Below, piece after piece: positions 35,233-48,500 of a DNA stretch of 64,000 nucleotides (within the stretch, counting starts at the first letter, position 1; every line of letters starts with the position of its first letter). The translations under genes were made by a program, and so were the position numbers. The stretch is taken from NCBI GenBank assembly GCA_963691655.1, contig OY829326.1, forward strand, positions 146,152,998 through 146,216,997, in the 5' to 3' direction. Below the pieces are notes generated by a model. The model was given only the letters and a program-made list of their open reading frames with translations, had not been told where the DNA came from and did no database searches. Source of the stretch: Toxonevra muliebris. Its lineage: Eukaryota; Arthropoda; Insecta; Diptera; Pallopteridae.

Positions 35233-35252
35233 TCTCTCTCTCTCTCTCTCTC
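35233..35252. repeat. (TC)n microsatellite
   Basis: Ten TC units, in AT-rich DNA. GAGA-factor sites on the opposite strand are possible. Confidence 0.8.
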
Positions 35253-35704
35253 ATTTGTTATTTACTCCCGCTTAACAAATGATTTTTACAACGATGAATG
35301 CAATGCTTTGTTCAATGAGTGAATTTTAAAGAACTTCCGACGCTAATATTTTGGAATTGACTAAACCGATTATAAATTTGATAATTTTTGGCTAACCTAC
35401 TCATCAAGCTCTTCAAATTGATATATAATATGATTGTGTAGCACTTCTGGAACTTCTGGAATAAAATTTTAGTTTACACTAATAAATGTATAGATTTTGG
35501 TTGGTAGCGCCAGTTCAGTGGTTGGCAGGGATTAATGCGATTGAGAGGCTGTCCGTAATATTATATTTCCTCCCAATGAAACTGCAAATTAAGGTAGTTT
35601 TATAGTGCAGTTGGTATTAAGGGGCCAAACTAGTTTAGAGTGCAAGAGATGCTGCCTAAGCTAAAAGAGGATTGATATTCTTACCCAGAGATAATGTGAT
35701 AGGT

Positions 35705-35990
35705 TAGGTTAAGTTGGAGTGGCTGTCGAGAGACACACTTAGGCCTGAACGGCCCATTGTGATACCACATGGTTGGACCTACAGTTTAACGCCGATTCCG
35801 AACGGCGGTGTGGCAATTTTTTTATCGGCTTGGTGGTTTTGCCATTAGCAACCAAGGTGTTTATTTGTACACTATTTTATTATTCTCATATACTTTATAT
35901 TGATAGTGAATATAAGAAAGTTATAAAAATTAACCACCAGACAAAGACGAGAATCGAACCCAAACCTCCCGGATGAATGTCTAGTAGAGT
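35705..35990 (-). mobile_element. tRNA-related SINE, copy 2
   Basis: On the minus strand: B-box GGTTCGATTC (35951-35960), TGGTGGTT, AAAACCACCAAG, GCCGTTCGGAAT and GTTAAACTGTAGGTCCAACC, then ATGTGGTATCACAATGGGCC and CAGGCCTAAGTGTGTCTCTC. Longer at its tail than the 17.6 kb copy, and its tail accounts for the 10.7 kb fragment. Confidence 0.65.
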
Positions 35991-35999
35991 ATCGATGAT

Positions 36000-38900
36000 A
36001 ATGTGATAACTGAAATCAAAAATAATTGGAAGGATATATATATGCAAAACATATAAGATAAACCAACGAATACGATTTCCATGTAGGATATGAATTTCTT
36101 TGAAATGTTTTTAGTTCAAAAAGTAGGTACTAATCCTTCAGCAAACACTCTTAAAATTAAATGAATTGATCAATCATTATTTATTATTAAAAGAATGTTG
36201 ACTTTTTGCTCACTTTTAATACTTTTCACGTCCTTTTTAATTTATTTAATAATATTAATTCTATTGGAAACAAAACAAAAATTCAAGCAAGTAATATATG
36301 TTGTTATTAAAGCAATTTTATTTCCATTTACTTGAATTTTTCACTAAAAATGTACCTACTATTGTGCTGTTGAAAATGAATTATTTGATTTCATGATTTG
36401 GTAACGAAAGCCGAATCATTTGCTAATCGCTCTCAGTTTTTTATTTTGTATTGAAACACCAACCCGCCAATAGCGCCATCTGTATGTCAGTCTTCGCATT
36501 TGACGTACAGATAGCGCACTCTCTCATATAAAGTTCATCTTTATTTCTGCTGTTATTACTCATTCATATTCGCAGTTAGATAATATTTATAATTTTATTA
36601 AAATAGAAAGCCATGGGCAAATAATACTTCCATACTAAATTTTAGTACCAGACTTCAACTCTTATGACCAGAGACATAATGCATCAGTGTACAAGTTTTT
36701 GTGCCAATCTGGGCTGTGGTTTCGGTGTTATTTTCATTTTTATATATATAGAGAAGAGATGGAGTCAAACATTCAGTTTCCAGTTATTGGACTCATGGCC
36801 CGCAAAAAATGTTGGAGTTATGGTCGAAAACATTTGAATACTAAATTTTAGTTCAGTTTAGTTTAAATGTAGAATTAAAATACCTACAAAAAAATGGAAT
36901 TTGTGTAAAGCAAGGCTAACGAAGTTGCACATTTTTGCATGTATGACGCGACGCTAGTCACAAAAAGCAAAAAAAAAAAAACGGAAAGAGGGGAGTTAAA
37001 ATTAAGTTGACTTTGGTGGCATGACGTTCAGATTCGGATTTTTAGAAGAACTTTATCATAGCAGTCTTGGGCTGTGGAACTTTTTTAACGATTTGTTATA
37101 CGTCAGCATAATTTTGGCAAGGCTGCCGTAAAGTTCATTTCATCGGTATCAAGCAATCAAGCTTAAGTGATGCATGTCTTGAAGAGGATGAAACTGAAAA
37201 ATATTTCATTTGTGAATGTGTTGCTTTCTCTTGGGCGAGGTACAATAGGGTGTTGCATTAGGCAAACATTTCTTGACTAAAGAATACTTAGGGCCGGTTT
37301 TAGATCAAAAAATTAAGCGGTATTTATGTTTTGAAGATTGTAATTCATATGTAATGAATTTGTGTGGCAACATTTGTCCGTGGACGTTGATTTATTATTA
37401 TATTTAATAATATTTCATTTTCTTTGTCATTATTGCCGTCGGAATCAATTTTTTTTATAACTTTCCTTTTGATTTTTTTTTTTTCACAAACACTTCCATC
37501 TTTTCTTTCCTTTTTGTTTATTTTTCAAAATTGCTAATAGTTAATACAACCGTGTGCTGTATTTAAGTGGCCAATGTTGGACATTTAATACAGTTTTTTG
37601 AGTGATGAAAAATAAATTTGTGAATTAATTGTCGATTGTAGTTTCAATTTGCGATCTGAAACTGGCTCTTAGTCAAACTATGCAAATTTCCAAAGGCATT
37701 ATACTCCCTCCCTCTTCGGTAGGGAGTATAATGCGCTCTCTAGCCTAAGTGTTTGTCGCTTTTCGCGAACTCTAATGGTACAATACAATACCATGCATGG
37801 CTACGGTTTCTAGCAGAAGTGATTTTACTCTATATTGTACTGCCTTTCAACTCCTAATTGTTCTCCGGACATCTAGAAGCCTCAGGTCTGTTCTGCAGAG
37901 GAAGTCTTGTTGCACATTGTATTGGACCAGAACAGTTTGAAAACAGCGGCATACAAACACCTGTAGTCTCCAGAGTATTTTTTGTTATCTTCCAAGTACA
38001 GCAACTGTATATTAGCACCGATGCACTCTGGGGCAAATTTAAAAAAAAGCGGGGGCGCAAAAAGTAAGTATTTTGCATGTATTTTTGTGGGAATTACATA
38101 ACGAGTAGGTGTTCAATACCTATCAAAATAACTGTAAGAGGATCCTAGGGATCGCTAATTACAATTCTATATTTGAGTCTCAAGAAAAACAAAGTGGTGG
38201 CCTCAAAAACGATGGATTATATTTTTTACAAATAATTTACTTAATAAGATTTTTTTTTGTCACTGATAACAATTATGAAATCAGAAGTTGAAACCTGTAC
38301 CAAAATAGCTTAATTTTCCAGTGTGTGTTGCCTCAGAATATGTACCGAATTTTTCTAAAAAAGTAATCATTACTTTATGTATGATGCATGCTGCTAATAG
38401 GCATATCTCATTCAGTTGTTTATAGTCCAAATATAGCTCAAGATGTAAGCAACAAGAAATGCGATAGAATATTTTTCAAAGCATTTTTATTTATGTGCAT
38501 CTAAAATAAATAAAAGTCACATTAAAAACTGTTTGTTGATGTGTTTTTTAATTTTTCTTTTAAATCTTATTTCCAATGGTGATTTACAATAATAGCAAAT
38601 TTTGAAGATTAAAAATATGACATTGGTGCAAAAAGAATTTTTTTCAGCAATTTTAACTTACAACATACGAAGAAATATTATGTGTATGGATATGAAGGAA
38701 TATGTTTGTGTTCTAAAGTTTAAAAGTTAACGCGTATAAATTTTAATTCAATAATTACAAAAAAAAAATTCATTTGTTTGCAAAAATATAAACTTTAAAT
38801 ATTCAAATACAATAAAAGTTTGACATTTTTTTGTGCACCGCCATATTCAGCTAAATTTCACGCTACTACATTCAATGAAGCATAAGTTTCTTTCTTTTCT

Positions 38901-39440
38901 TTTAATTTATATAATTAAAAATTGTTTTAACTTATAAAAAAAGCGGGAATAATAATGGGTTGTAATAAAAAATAATAATTTTAATAAAATATAATAATTA
39001 TAATAATATTAATAATAATAATAATAATGGTAACTAATAATTTATGCTACACAAAAAAAAAAAAAAAAAAAAAAACAATTCTAATAACTTATTTTCTTTC
39101 TTCTTTTAAATTTGTATATAAACTAAACACTAATTAGGATTTGTTCTTTAGTAATTAAAACTTTAATTACAATTATATTTATTCTTTTTTTCACTAAAAA
39201 AAAAACATTACATAATATAAACTTTCTATTTTGGTGTCGTTTTTTTTGCAATAATAACAACTAAGATTAAAATTCTCTGCTTCTAGTATAATTATTCAAT
39301 ATATTTAGCTTTAAATAATTCATTAAATTTTCCTGCCTGCTTTTTTGTTTCTTTTATGATTTCGTGTTTTTGTTTTCTAAGAAATAAGAAATCACTTGTT
39401 TGCTTTAATTTAGTTTTTGTTTAAAAAAAAAAAACAATTG
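36000..39440. other. AT-rich DNA between FucT6 and PhKgamma, with 3' UTR of PhKgamma at the right
   Basis: Holds a LINE tail (37140-37300), poly-A and AAT-rich simple sequence (38980-39080) and no gene. The PhKgamma 3' UTR reads leftward from 39449. A minus-strand AATAAA lies at 39178-39183. Confidence 0.4.
37140..37300 (+). mobile_element. LINE RNase H tail fragment
   Basis: SSLSDACLEEDETEKYFICE followed by CVAFSWARYNRVL matches the 'C..C...EETVEHFLCECPAL...R' block downstream of RNase H in Jockey/R1-type LINEs. Confidence 0.5.
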
Positions 39441-39449
39441 CATAAAAAA

Positions 39450-39584
39450 CTATCGACTTAAATTATTAATGTATAACGCATGAAGTTCCGTTCTTGGTGT
39501 ATTCTCAAAGAGTGCGGCACGATTCTGGCCTTCGCCCTTCTTCACCCAGTGACCGTATACTCGGAAGGCGCAGCCATCAATAAC
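39450..39584 (-). CDS. PhKgamma: PhKgamma exon H: C-terminus
   Basis: Follows TTTTAG and codes [38 protein letters not shown] and a short tail to TAG. This block is conserved from flies to mammals in PhK gamma. Confidence 0.93.
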   Translation of the reverse strand, partial: VIDGCAFRVYGHWVKKGEGQNRAALFENTPRTELHALYINNLSR

Positions 39585-42500
39585 CTAAAATAGAAAGATA
39601 TTACAAATTATATTAATAGAATTAAGACATAATGGATGATAATTTCATATTGTGGTTCATATGTAGTTCTATAACCCGCTCTCTCATGCATTTGCCTGTG
39701 CGAGAGCGGGTCGTGACTGCAAGTGAAACGATTTAATGTTTCAGTTGTATACTAACCTTTCGCAACACCTTGACCCTATAAGGATCGCGTATAGCCTCTT
39801 CGACATGCAATGGCTCGGCGGTGTAACGCAGTCTACGTATTCTAATCATGGCACGGATTACCAATATGGCATATTGGAATTTCTTGCGTGCATTAAAGCG
39901 ACTTTGTTTGCGCAGCTATAAGATTTTAGAAAAATAATTTAAAATTATTATTTATAAGCTTATGTTCATATACGTATTAATATTTGAATAATTTATATTT
40001 TTTTTTTTTTTTTTTTTGTACAACTACTTTAAAAATAAAATGTGGAAAAATCTTTTCAAAATGAATTGGAATGAATTGAAGGTGCTTCAGGTGGCATTTC
40101 ATGCTCAGCTCTCAAAAGAAGGGAACCGCATTCTATATCTATGCTTGAAGTTTCAAATTGAAAAAGATTAATATTAAAATCTTCTCAAGATGGATTCTAA
40201 ATACTTGATTGTTTTTTCAGATATCTCTAGCTTTGAAAATGTTTGTTAAGTTGAAAAATTTACTGCCAACCGTGTCCCAATTATTATTTTAGGAATTGAA
40301 TTCCTCCTCAATTCCAATTTCTTGGAATTATAATTGGGAATTAACATTTCCAATTTCTTGTAATGGAATTAATATTGTTATTCTATTTTCAATTTCTTAA
40401 TATACAATTGGAATTTAATTTCATAAAAGTAGTTGACTATACAAGGACAGAGCAATTCCTAAGTTTTCAAATGCATTCTCAATTCGTTTGGGGAATTGCA
40501 TAGGTATTTTAAACTACAAATTACAACTCAATTTCATTACTAATCAATCACTATTCCCAGAAAATGAAATTGAGAAAAAAATTTTGTACGATTTGGAATG
40601 TAAGTGTAATGGAATTGAATTTACACAGCTCTGACTGCTAATTCCAAAAAGTGTCTTTAACTTTGTATGTATTGTATTAGTATTAATGTCCACAACGCAT
40701 GGACAACTTTGGACCTACGAGAGATACTCTCCTAACTTAGTTTGGTTTCATAATTATCCATAACCTTAAATCTATCTAAAGCTTCGCAAACCTACTTACA
40801 TATCTTAGATATATCAGGGTTGGACAAATCTTCTTTTTCCAAGAACAGTTTGTCTGGACTGTTCATCAACTTAAAGAGAAAACCAAACATTCGCAGAGGA
40901 AATGTTTTGCAGATTGTGCATTTTCTATACACATAGGCCCGATTTTTCTCAATAAATCGTTAATTCTAACGAAGCCTGCGTGTAAACCTACAATGGATCT
41001 CAAGGAACACCTACCAAAACTTTACAAACTTCTACTTGGATCCACTTGACATTTGATATACAAAATGTACGAAATTACTTGGTCTTCTTCAGTCCATTCA
41101 TGTCTGGTAGGAGGATTCGTGATAAACATGTGAAAGAGGGGTGTGATCTGTTTATCTTGCGAAATTATAGGAAGTATAAACTTTAAATATATGAAGTATG
41201 GTATATAAGATTTTGGAAAGTGTTGAGTTTTTACTAGAACTCTAAACGTAAATCAATTCCTTACAGTGGATTTCCTTCTCGAAGTAAGTCCTTCAAATCA
41301 TAACTGCAGTATTGGCTTGAAAACTATAGTTTGAATATGAAATAAATTATTTAAATAGAAAAACTTCGTACATTTCCTTGAGAATGTGAAAAAGAGTACC
41401 TCAGGCTGTTATTAGCCTCAGCCGAATTTGACAAAATGTAAGTTTTTCTTTTCAGATTTTTCCATATTTTTTTTAAACTACTCATCAAATAATAAGTAAG
41501 TATGTAGTAAATTATTCATGTTAATATTTTTGTGTACATTATTTTTAACATATAAACATTTAATGAAAACACTATACAATGCGAAACAGATACATAAAAC
41601 ACATATAAAAACAAAACAATAAATAATAAAAAAATATGTAAGAGAGCGCGTAAAAGACGAAAAAATAAAAAAGAAATAAATAATTAAAAAAAAAAACATG
41701 CAGTTAAACTTAACAGTAATATAAATGAAAAACAATTCATAGAAAATAAAAGAATAAATAAATTAAAAACAAAAAAAAAAGTTCATAAAAACAAACTCAT
41801 TAGGTTTTGAAGTTATTGTTTGTTCAAAAATCATAAAGTCATTTAATAAAAGTGAAGGGATATTAATTTCGAAAAGCATTTATTTTATAATTATTTTCAA
41901 AATAGAAAACGTTGTGCAATATTACTCACAAGCATAAGATCTTTAATATTTCCACAACACCAACTTATAGACGACACACATCTTATAAGGGCATTGAGAT
42001 TTTTAAAATTCTATGTATAGAAATCATAGTCATACACGTTAATAATAATAATAATAAAGGTTTTCTTTAAGTAAGTTCATTGAGAAAATCAGCAAACAAT
42101 AATTAATTAAAACGATAAAAAAAGAAATAATACAAAAAGATATATATCATAAATTTTTGTTCAACTGGGTAGATATTGCTACTGTACTCAGTGGTAACAA
42201 ACGACTCTCATTGACTAATTAAAAGCATAGCATATATCAACGTTTATAATGAACTATAATTGTCTAAAGGCGGTATTACATTGCGTTCAAATTATAAGTG
42301 ATACCAACAAACGTGGATTACCGATATCCGGTACCAGAGAAATATTTTTGATCACAGCTATAAACCGGTTATGAAACAATGATTACACTATGCAGCGAAA
42401 ATCATCTAATTGTCTCTGACATGGAGTTTGACTTAGGATTCTTAAAGAATCTTTTATTCACAGTTCTTTCAGGTTAGTAAAGTACACAACTTTTTTACTG

Positions 42501-45500
42501 GTTTGAAATTTTTTCCTAGGATTGAATTGAAAAAGTTTATAAATGAGTGAAAAATTAATTAAAAAAAAAAAAAAAACTGATGGCATAAATAAGAAAGCTT
42601 CACTATGAAAGAATCATATAGTACGTGAGAAGAAACAGAGAGAAAAGAGAGTTGACGTCTCTGCTTGTTTGTATGTGGCAGATCCCCATATCGCACCATG
42701 AGAATATAAATGACGTAACTTTCAAAACATAGTTTTGAGATAATCGCGTTTGAAATATTGTCATAGTGTGATATTTCATGGGGTGAAAAACTGCTGTTGG
42801 TTAAATAGAGTTTAAACGGTAAGAAATGGAAGTTTTGGCAGACCGGATAAAAATACTTTCGATTCAATCATAACCTGAAAATTGTTATTTTGAAAGTTAC
42901 GACACTTCTATTCTCATGAGGCTCTATGAAATATGGCCTGAGGAAAAATGGCTCAAAATCTAAAGTTAAAAATCAACTACGTGTCAGTATTGAAACGATC
43001 GTAAATTTTCCTAATTGGTTGGACCACATCCATCTAATCAAGTATTTCTTTTCTTCTAATCACTTACTTCAGTCCCTCCATAGTTCACTGTATGGAGGCT
43101 GGAAGCATACATGGCTTAATCTGCTCGGTCAAAATATATAATTTTTTAATTGCTTAAATCAATAGTGAGGGCTGCATGTTTTAGGCCCGTCGCGCATTTC
43201 AACGAAGATGTGTGAAAATAATTTTTTGTTGTTGCAAAACGTTACCAATCATTTCGACGAAGATGCACATTTGAACGAAAATTCCAGAGATGTTTTATGA
43301 TATTTTGCGTATAGATCAAAGATGGCCACCTATACATCCATAATGATATGCTATGTATGTATGTGCAATTAAGCATGCATAAATGAGAGAAATAGTAATG
43401 TGTCAACGAGTTCGCTGAGCACGCTCTCGTCAAAAAAACTCATTTACACATTTCACGCTAAACTATGCAGTGCTCGATATAAATACGTTGTTTACAACTC
43501 AGAGATGAGAAACTCGTTTGCTCTCTTTTCACATTTTCGTTGAAATATGAGACGGGATTTTACTCGCTGTTGGCTATTATTTTCTCAATGACGATGCATT
43601 GACAGGCATAAGAATCTATGTAATTAAGTCCACATTCAAAGAGAATAAAATAGTGTAAAACTCTAATTTGAGCACATGTAATACCTTTTCTTAATAATTA
43701 TATCTACTAAATTAAACTTTCATACAAATTATATAAAATGAGAAATTCTACATTTCAACATTCTTATTATATATAATTATTTTTAAGAGATTTTCAAATA
43801 CTACTTGCAAATACAATTTATGTACAATATTTAAAAAAAGAAGTAGGAGTAGGTACATAAATTTAAATACAAATTTAATACATAATTATATAGAGAAAAG
43901 GTGCATATAATAATATCTAAATAGTAAAACGTGCGAGTGCAAAATAAAATCTTTACAAAATTACTAAAATGTGATACATATTTAGGTGGGTACCTACAGA
44001 TTTACCATATAGGTAAATGCAAGTATACAAAATGAAAATCACAACTTTTGTTTGTTTGCTCTTTGTCGTGTTAGAGTTTATAAGCAGCAAGTGTGATTTA
44101 TATATTAAAAATTATAAGAGTAGTGAATTTCCATACAAAGCTCTACACCCAAAGAATGATTATAGATACATCTATAGAACTAGTATGTACTTAGTACTAC
44201 ATAAGAGAAAGTAGTGCCGAAAGTAGTGAATAAAAGAAAACCTGCCTGTTGTGCATATAAGAATTGTTCAGTTTCTGAACAATTTGTTAAATCAAATTCT
44301 GGTGGTAGTTGTCGTTGTTGTTGTTGTTGGTGGTGGTGGTTCAGTTGTTGCTGTTCTTGTTGGTGTAGGTGGTGTAACTGCTGTTGGTAATACGTTGATG
44401 TAGTTTCAGTGGTGGTATAATCACCAATACGCTTTGTAACAATACTGTTTGTTTGGTTCATTGCATCTGAACCAGCAGATGCATTATTGGCATTATTATT
44501 ATAATTTTTATTATGTGTATTATTCTGATTTGCATTATTGAGATTACTTGAAGGTTGATTATTATTTGAACTATTTAAAATACGTTTGGGTGGTGATGAT
44601 GCTATCACTGATTTATTAAAATATAATTGGGATGTATAATTGGGTGAATAATTGACTGCATTTGCATTCATATTATTCTTGTTACTGCCAGTAGTATTAG
44701 TAGAGCGTATACTTTGCTGTTTCAGTTGATAAGTAGTGGAACGTCCATCAGGCGAAGGTTCAGAGAGTAAAACCTATAAATAAATAAAAAAGCAAAAAAA
44801 AAAAAGAATGGTGGAAAGATTGGTGTGATGTTAGATATGAATATAAACTTTTTGATTGGATAAGAAAAGTGTGTTTTTTTCAATAGTTTGTGTAAATTTT
44901 GTAAAATACATTATAACAAATATCATTATATTTTCATTTAATACTACTATTAGTTTCATTTCATTGTTAAATGTTATAGTTTTTTAGCAACAAACTAGTT
45001 CTAATCAAATTTGGGTTTACTAAGTACTTGTACGGGAAACATCTTTACTGGGGAGTATTTCACAAATTTCCAGGTCACATTTTTGACCTACTGCCTTTCA
45101 TTTCATACGTTCTATGCCACCACCCTTTTCTTTTTCTTCTCTGCAAACAATTTTTATTTTCCAACATACTTTAAGCCCAAAAGTATGCAACACATAATTT
45201 ATGTATCAAAAATGGTTGTGGACAGTTTTTTAAGTCAGTGTTTTTGCTCATAAATTACACGAATACTACAAAGTGTGTAATACGTGAAGTATGTTATCAC
45301 ATTATGTGACGAGTGCAGAAGTGACTCATTTTAGTTTTACCATAATTCAGAAATTTTCCTCAGAAGGAGCGATCTCTAATCGATGTTTGCATCAAATACT
45401 GCCACATGAATTGATCTAAAATTTTAAATCAACTTCTTTTACATAATTCTGAGACACATTTAAGAAATATATTTGGAATACAATATTTGGCAATCACTTT

Positions 45501-48500
45501 GGAGTATTCGAAAGCCAGTAATCAATAATTTGAGGATTATTCTGGAAGTCTATAAATTCTGAATAAAATTTGGAATAATGCGAAATCATTTTAAAATATT
45601 CCAAAATCAGTTTGCAGTATTTGTAAATCAGTTTGAAGTATTCGAAAATGAATTAGCAATAATCTGCAGAATATTCGGTAATCCCAGAACGAATTTTAAT
45701 TCGATTTGGAATATTGGAAATAAATTTGACATTTTGAAATACATATGGTAATTCTAAAATATAATTCGGATATCAATTTGATTTTTGGATGCATTAATAT
45801 GTTCTTTATCTTCCTCTTTTGATAAAACTTTAACTTCTGAAACGTAGGAGTTTATCTTAGTCGTTGAGTTGACATAATAAGATTAAAATTGATCGTGATC
45901 TAGTAGGATAACCATACTCTAATTTTAATCTAAAGGGTTAGCTAGAACTCATAGCTACTCTCTCTCTCTCTACACTGGAAGTATTATCCAGTACCTCGCG
46001 AGCCGTAAGTCTAACTACGTCTGCTAATGGATAAAATGAATTGCTCTCAAATAAACTTTCAATCCAGATGGGGTAATACTGACAGATCTAATCTTTAGAT
46101 TTATTATTAGAATAAGTTACTAGTTCATGTTGCTTATGTTTCATTATAAAAACTATAAAATTTGACAATAAATAAAATACCAAAAAAGGACATTGTAAAT
46201 TTATTGCACTGTGTGAATTGTGAATATTTTTGTTAGTGTCATGATTATATGAAATGTTGTGTTGTTAATTTTTAGATGAAGAAATTAAGTTTTTAAAGGT
46301 AAGAACCAGAAAAAAGAAAGAAATTCAACCTATATGAACCACCGTTGAATAAATATTAGGACAGTCCAATAAACTATACCAAAAAAAAATAGAACTTCCA
46401 TGATTCAAAGAGGAAAGTATTTCTAACAAAAAAGCACAGAGGATCTCCAACGTTGTTATTTATTGAATTTTTATTCGGAGAATAAGTATCAATATCCAAA
46501 TTTGACAAGTTTTTTGAATTTTCGGACTTGAATATTGTTGTTATTCATTGTTTTTTTTTATATTTCATATTGGAATGGAATTTTCATGTAGATATGTATG
46601 TATACATCAAGTTTGCAAAGATTTCACTATATATATATATAGTATATGCACCTTTGAAAATATATACACAAATTTATGTGTATAATTTAATTTTAGTACC
46701 TAAAGCAAACCATGCATTTGTTTATTTTATATTTTTAAAACAATAACTAGAAAAAAACATGCAAATAAAAATTTTAAGATTTTCAAATTTTGCAAGAAAA
46801 ATATATAAATAGGAGCAACAAACATGACAAAGAAAATTTATGATGAGAACCAAAAAAAAAAAAAAAAAACAAAAAAATAAACAAGAAATTAAGTAAATAA
46901 AAAATCATATAAATTTCGTAACACACAAAGAGACATGGACAAGTAAAGAAATTCAAGAAAAATAGTGTAAAAAAAAAAACAGAAAAATAGGACGCACAAA
47001 AAATAAACGAAAAAAAAAATTTAAGAGCAAAAAAATTATAAAAAATAAAAATATTAAAGAATAAGAACAATCACTCGTTTTTTAATGTTATCGAAACAGT
47101 AGTAGTTTTTTGTCCAAAAACTTTTCGTTACCAGTGCAATTTCAGTGATGCGACTCATTCTCCTAGATTTGGTGGATAGGCTGCGTTTAAGTCCATCGAT
47201 ATTTTGCTCGAATAACTTTTCGAGTTTTCACAACGAACCAACACGAGAGGTTTTCATATTTTATTGTGGTGATTGATTGACATTTTTTTTTAACGAGTGT
47301 AAAAATTGATATTTTGTTTTGTTTGAAAAGAATTTTCAATTTTTTTTTTATTTTATATTTTAGTTAATTATTTTATATATGAAAAAAAATTATTATTTGG
47401 TGGGTTCACATAAGAAGAAAAGGAATGAAAGAAAAAAGAAAGAAAATATAGTTAAAAATTATAAAACAGAAATTAAAAATGATATTTCAATTAGAAAAAA
47501 CAAAAAAAAAACAAATATATTTAATTATACAAAATAATTTAAGTTTTTTTTTTTCTTCGTTTGCAATGTGAAACAGAAAAAGCTTTTTTCGTACTAAGTA
47601 TCTATGTAAATGCTAGAAACTATAAGGTAGATGTCGATTTTTATTGAAATACAATTTTGAAATATTTATGTCAAAATGTAATTACATGTGGAGTGGGTGT
47701 TTAAAATATGTGTGTGTGTTTCACAAATTTCGTACTAAATAATTCTAAGAGATAGAAATTTAACGATTTGTGTTGTGTTTCATTCTCTGCTACGAAGAAT
47801 TTATTATATATTTTTAAGTGAGTATTTTCACTTACCATTTGATTGAAGAACGGATGCTTTAATACTTCTTTCACTGTGATTCTCTGCGCTGGATCTACGA
47901 CTAGACATTTACGTATCAGATCCTTGGGATCCTCTGTAATAAATTAATTACAAAGAATATAGTAGATATTAGTGTCAAATTAATAGCAAAATGTTAAACT
48001 AACATACGAAAAATCACAACTGTGGGTTTGGATTACTGTGAAAACTAGTTGGGTTTAAGTGATTATCTGCCACTTGCAACTGTGGGCTCCCTCGTTATGC
48101 TAATAAATAATAAGCGATTACCTTTTAACTGATTATATTCAAATTAAAAGTAGACATTATTTTTATCTCTTAATCGCTACTATTCAATATAACTGCCTAC
48201 AACTCGAATTTCCATTGTAGAACTATTAGATAAAACTCTGAATCATATTTCAATAAACAGCAGACATTTTTTTTTTATCATTTTTCAATATACAATGGAA
48301 AATTTCATTGCAAGAATTGAAATTATCAATCGATTGCTTTGAGCTTGATTTTTTTAGTACCTGAAGCTCTTACAGCTAAAATAGCATTTGAAATTTTTGA
48401 ACTCTGAACTGAAAGGAATTGCTCTTTTAAACAGTTTGCTGTGGAAAGAGATAAAGGCATTGATTATCGAAATGTTGGTCCACCGAGATCCTTTGATCCC

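Noticed and set aside
44017..44214. 65-codon plus-strand frame with a signal-peptide-like start
   Set aside because: Sits at the 3' side of PhKgamma exon F, AT-rich, no partner exon or homology. A short secreted peptide cannot be excluded but is unsupported.
46783..47070. 95-codon Phe-rich minus-strand frame
   Set aside because: Translation of A-rich simple sequence.
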